From NCBI GenBank assembly GCA_032353305.1, contig JAUCNG010318846.1, forward strand, positions 1 through 12,114: a DNA stretch of 12,114 bases. Direction: 5' to 3'. The notes below the pieces were generated by a model. It had not been told where the DNA came from. It searched no databases and worked only from the letters and a program-made list of their open reading frames with translations. The position numbers were made by a program, and so were the translations under genes. The DNA is from Cephalothrix spiralis. Taxonomy: Eukaryota > Nemertea > Palaeonemertea > Archinemertea > Cephalotrichidae. This document shows positions 8,696 through 12,114 of the stretch, piece by piece. Position 1 is the stretch's first letter. Every line of letters starts with the position of its first letter.

Positions 8696-9509
8696 TACAA
8701 CGAAGTTTTGCCTCTAAGGTGCCTCTAACTTGGCGTTTTTTAACCCTTATAGTCCAGCTATAGCCAATATTGCCTATCAGCAATCTGTCTGTGCAATCCA
8801 CTGTAAATAAATAAATTCTATATACAGTATATATAGCCGATATTAAGGTATCAGCCCATAGTTACTTTTTTTTAACATATTCAATTCCATCAAATATTTC
8901 TATGCCTAATCTTCAATAGAAAAGTTGACATTTCCACCAAATCCAAAGGCAGATCAGTCTCCGCTACAAATTTAGAATTCTGAAGTCTCTTTTCGAAGAT
9001 TTTGGTAGAACGGATGGCTTATAGCGCATCAAAATGAAAACAATGAGAAGCGCAGTCGATTTAGGTCTCGGGATTTCAAATATTATATTTTTGGCTCAAA
9101 CTATCGGCCATTTAAATGAATCAGAAACGGTCGGATGTCTTCGGAATCTGGCATCTAGGTTGTGTCAAAATTATAAAATTTAAAATCCCGATACCTTTAA
9201 TGGACTGCGCTCATCATTACTTTCATTATGATGTGCTATAAGCCATACTTTCTACCAATTAGAATCAATCGGAAATTATCATATTTCTCTTAATCTCCAG
9301 CGGAGGCGGATTAATAGCAACAAAATTGTGAATTTGGTGGAAATTTCAAATTTTCTTATAAAGATTAGGCATAGATATATTTTAAAATGGTATAGAATGC
9401 GTTATTTGATCTTATTTGCTAAGAAACTCGGGGCCTTTCTGCGGCATCTGATACCTTAATGGTCAAGTAAACACCTAAGAGGCAGAATTCGGTGTAACCT
9501 CTTTCAATG
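8683..9509. mobile_element. Large imperfect fold-back element within the receptor intron
   Basis: Matched inverted segments are nested in order across 827 bp. They are GAAAGAGGGTAC (8687) with GTAACCTCTTTC (ending 9505); ATTAAGGTATCAG (8842-8854) with 9448-9460; TCTATGCCTAATCTT (8899-8913) with 9361-9375; TTTCCACCAAAT with a matching block near 9340-9350; and a long block of about 60 bp (9018-9076 with 9183-9242), roughly 80% alike. The loop is about 106 bp. The arms have diverged and differ in length, so this is an old insertion or a nested pair of opposite copies. No transposase is visible. In pre-mRNA it would fold into a long double-stranded hairpin. Confidence 0.75.
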
Positions 9510-10199
9510 CGGTACAACCCGGTATTACGCAGACAGTTTTAAAGGGTTATTCACTTTGTTCGTGCTTTCATTTTCGCTTTCTCAATTCTCATTTGATGTT
9601 GATTACCAGGATGCGTTGTCATTACGCCCAAGGATAATCCCTATTCAAATATGAATGATTTCAACAGGTGCGATGATTCTATTGATTTCGATGACAAGGA
9701 TTGCAAATAAATCAGTTTACTTATTATCTTAGGTACATTTTTCTTGCTTCTTGTGAACGCCTCCGCACCACTGTCCCAGATAGCACATTTAAACTTTCCG
9801 AAAGAACGGTTCTTTACTAAGTTCGAAAAGTAACGTCTATATTTGAGGTTTATATACAGTGCTAATTGTCGAGGCTCTTTGATGCGTCGCGATTTATAAT
9901 TCCATTCAAGAACGAGACCAATAAACTGCAATTTTTTTAGAAATATGTCAATAATCTACTTATGCTCACTTATATCGATTAATATCACAAAAATAAGAAC
10001 GTATTTGTCTAGTTTATTAATAATACTAGTCGTTATGTTTCTTGTTCGATCTTTTGGAACATCAAGGCATGTAAGTTTGTTCATAATATAATCCTTATAT
10101 TTTTCTTCCAATTTTCTCGATTTGTGACAAATTGTGCAATGGGAAACACATTTTGTCCGTGTCCTTCGCGTATTAATTATAAGAAATTAAAGTTGTCAA

Positions 10200-10690
10200 A
10201 CGGAAGCCGGAAAAGCTCTGAAAACGGGAACGGTCGGAATTTTGAAGAATTTGTATAAACGGGATTTGAGAAATGTGTATATGTAACGGGATCAAGAAAC
10301 GGGGGAAGTTGAGTGTAACTCTGTATCGGGATTGCAATTTTCCTTAACGGGATCGGGAAAATAAATGTTTTCAGTAACGGGATCGGGATCGATCATCAGC
10401 CCTAAACCAACCAACGGGACGGGATTAGAGTTTTGAATGTGAAACGGGAATCTACCACGTAATCGGGAAGCCGGCTGTCGCTTTATAACGGGATTGCAAT
10501 TAGCTGCAACGGGATCGGGAAATACATTTTTCCGATAACGGGATCGGGTTAAGCCCAAAAACCAACTAACGAGACGGGATAATAGTTATATAGAATGTGA
10601 AGATTATATACATTCTACAACGTATTCGGGAAGCTGTCTTTCGCTTTTTAACGGGACTGCAATTTGCCGTTACGGGATCGGGATGAAGAT
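10200..10690 (+). repeat. Tandem array with 162-bp period and nested AACGGGATCGGG motif
   Basis: The marker CGGGATTGCAAT begins at 10327, 10489 and, with one change, 10652, giving periods of 162 and 163 bp. Each unit repeats the same order: TGCAATT, AACGGGATCGGGAAA, AACGGGATCGGG, ACCAAC, GACGGGAT, GAATGTGAA, TCGGGAAGC, TCGCTTT. The last copy stops after about 40 bp near 10690. Upstream, 10200-10326 holds further AACGGGA-type motifs in a more degenerate form. The short motif occurs roughly every 15-40 bp, so the unit itself seems built from a smaller repeat. The minus-strand frame 10292-10558, which reads repeated FPDPV and NCNPV, reflects this periodicity and is not evidence of a protein. Confidence 0.88.
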
Positions 10691-10754
10691 CCCCTTTACA
10701 ATAAAAAGTGATAAATCACATGCACTAACCAATTTGTCTTTTGTTTTGTTTCAG

Positions 10755-10865
10755 GGAAATATTGCAATGCAACATGGGATTCATGGGGCTGCTGGAATCA
10801 CACGAAGGCAGGACATACAGCATACATACCTTGCCCTTTTTACATAGAGGGATTTGAGCCCAGAT
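10755..10865 (+). CDS. Internal exon of the same class B GPCR: core of the HRM domain (CNATWDSWGCW motif)
   Basis: This 111-bp exon encodes 37 residues carrying the hallmark of the HRM hormone-binding domain: GKYCNATWDSWGCWNHTKAG followed by a CP motif and an acidic FEP ending. It supplies cysteines two, three and four of the six expected, the Trp and Asp that stabilise the fold, and two sequons (NAT, NHT). In vertebrate calcitonin and CGRP receptors the same region reads C-N-R-T-W-D-x-W-x-C-W with an AG and a CP at similar spacing. The acceptor is TTGTTTTGTTTCAG and the donor is T|GTAAGT. Both borders are phase 1, so the exon is symmetric and joins exon A in frame with a glycine split across the junction. 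The last two cysteines and the membrane domain must be encoded by later exons outside the window. A DH31-type or other secretin-family receptor is the main alternative. Confidence 0.93.
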
Positions 10866-11395
10866 GTAAGTGTTATGTGACAAAATCAAAGTGCAAAAAA
10901 TTATCAAAAAATATGATTACTTGTTATTTCACTCGACCTTTGTTCTCGTGTAATAACTCGTAACGATAAATCGAAATACATCACTACCCATACAGTAATA
11001 TTATAGAATTCATTGTGAAAAATGGGGTTAAACCGGCTAAGTCGAAACGAAAATAAATCTAAAACATCGGGAGGACAAATTATAAAGCTGCCAAAAGCAC
11101 AAAAATGGACCAAATTTAATTCAATCATTTTATTTATCACTTTAAAAACACGTCTTTCACCACAAAACATTGTCACTAACATTTCAATTTAACTTTAGGT
11201 GACAAAAAATAACATATTTGTCTCACATATGGGAGAGGAAGAATTGTCAAATGTGCAAGATTGTTTCATAAACCTAAATTTTAGCATTTCATTTTATTAG
11301 TATTGTCGCTTATGAAAAACAATTAGTATAGTGGTATTACATCAAATGATATTCAGATATTAGCTCCCAATATAATATAATATTGTAATATAAAT
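10866..11395. other. Start of the next receptor intron, no gene seen
   Basis: The intron opens with GTAAGT. The 92-codon minus-strand frame at 10904-11182 has no recognisable domain and is of a length expected by chance in this composition. Confidence 0.55.
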
Positions 11396-11397
11396 GT

Positions 11398-11536
11398 ACA
11401 TCTTGGAATCCGGTAATTCTTTTGGACTCGTTCTGATACCCGTTCTTATTTTTGCACCCGCGTGTGGAGTAAATCGACCAAACCGCACAGATTCACTCCC
11501 AGGCGAGTCCAAAAGAATTAGCGGATTCCAAAATGT
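11398..11536. mobile_element. Small fold-back element with 33-bp arms
   Basis: The left arm 11398-11430 (ACATCTTGGAATCCGGTAAT onward) is complementary to 11504-11536 with two mismatches. The 73-bp centre is more GC-rich than the flanks. The total length of 139 bp, symmetric ends and lack of coding sequence fit a very short MITE-like insertion. No target duplication was found. Confidence 0.7.
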
Positions 11537-11539
11537 TCA

Positions 11540-12114
11540 CTCATATATTTAACATTAAACATCATGAATCATGTTTTAAACACACTATTTACTATCCTAT
11601 CTCGTATTATATCTCGTCTTTTAAAGCTCATTAAATAATGTCTTTTAAATCATTTAATATATTAAATTATGAGCAAATATATTTAGCAAGTTCAAGGTCG
11701 ATTTGTGATTTACGCGTTGACCCGACTCGAGCGTTTAGTTACAGATCAGGAGATAGAAATCCATCCGCGCTAATTTAGATCAATTGATATGGACGAGAAA
11801 CGTACTTGTACAGTTTTCCATGCAGAAGTAAAACCATAACGTGTAATGAATCTGCGACTATTAGTCCGTAAAATAGATAAAAAGCTCATATTGGATTAAT
11901 AGATGCTTGGTAATGATCAATAATCTGAATGCATTTATTATAAAATACAGAATTTAACTCAATTAAAATTGCGGGAGGATTCAGCATTTAGCAACAGCGT
12001 CTTATTACCCGGTCGGTTGCCGTTTGCGACGCATAATTATTTAGCCTAAAGTACAAGTCTAGAAACCATAAATCGAAATTAAATGGTAAGAATTTTGATG
12101 TATTGATTATTTGT
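11540..12114. other. AT-rich DNA without recognisable exons
   Basis: I see no candidate for the next receptor exon, which should carry the last two HRM cysteines. The intron therefore probably continues beyond the window. Confidence 0.5.

Larger units (their letters stand above)
8547..10754 (+). other. Intron between the two receptor exons
   Basis: This phase-1 GT-AG intron of 2208 bp runs from GTAAGC to TTTCAG and splits the HRM domain. It is filled largely by an 0.8-kb imperfect fold-back (about 8683-9509) and a tandem array (about 10200-10690). The stretch between them, 9510-10200, is unique-looking AT-rich DNA. A minus-strand open frame at 9641-9931 lies in it but has no recognisable domain and opens at a non-ATG codon. 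The array ends only about 65 bp before the acceptor, close to where a branch point would lie. Confidence 0.85.

Noticed and set aside
9641-9931. Minus-strand 96-codon frame
   Set aside because: It opens at a non-ATG codon after a stop, no domain is recognised, and a frame of this length is about what chance gives in this much AT-rich DNA. An ATTGCAG just upstream could be an acceptor but has a poor pyrimidine tract.
10292-10558. Minus-strand frame with repeated FPDPV and NCNPV
   Set aside because: It is the shadow of the 162-bp tandem array. The periodic codons follow from the DNA repeat.
10200-10690. CRISPR-like array
   Set aside because: Repeats are degenerate, units are 162 bp with no unique spacers, and the host is a eukaryote with introns.
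10904-11182. Minus-strand 92-codon frame after exon B
   Set aside because: It has no domain, lies inside the next intron and is within chance length.

Overview
This is a piece of an AT-rich animal genome, not a bacterial or viral one. It is about 12.1 kb with very little coding sequence, and the only convincing coding parts are two short exons with canonical AG/GT splice borders. The exons, the tRNA-like SINE heads and the many fold-back repeats fit an invertebrate. A mollusc or other lophotrochozoan is my best guess, because those animals have calcitonin-type receptors and similar small repeats, but the sequence does not prove the phylum.

The gene lies on the + strand. Exon A (8366-8546) and exon B (10755-10865) join in phase to encode the first part of an extracellular hormone-receptor (HRM) domain of a class B (secretin-family) GPCR. 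The pattern is C, KYC, NATWDSWGCW, AG, CP, and the best family match is calcitonin/CGRP receptor-like (also DH31-receptor-like). The signal peptide, the last two HRM cysteines, the seven-helix domain and the tail all lie outside the window or were not recognised. Everything upstream of 8366 is upstream intron or intergenic DNA, 8547-10754 is a 2.2-kb intron, and sequence after 10865 is the start of the next intron.

The rest is repeat-rich. Region by region: a possible signal-peptide exon on the - strand (280-361); a T-rich repeat-like patch (about 695-1085); a fold-back MITE-like element (about 1358-1681); a 20-bp tandem duplication (2551-2590); a degenerate tRNA-like sequence (2887-2958); a long featureless AT-rich stretch; a perfect 64-bp palindrome (6031-6094); a minus-strand tRNA-derived SINE (about 6300-6547); a second MITE-like element with about 70-bp inverted ends (6908-7216); and a patch of dispersed AGGGAAAAGTCA motifs (8088-8220). 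The receptor intron holds an 0.8-kb imperfect fold-back (about 8683-9509) and a 162-bp-period tandem array rich in AACGGGATCGGG (about 10200-10690), ending about 65 bp before exon B. A last small fold-back (11398-11536) lies in the downstream intron.

No multi-gene system, CRISPR array or operon is present. The points worth a second look are the receptor exons and the unusually structured intron between them.
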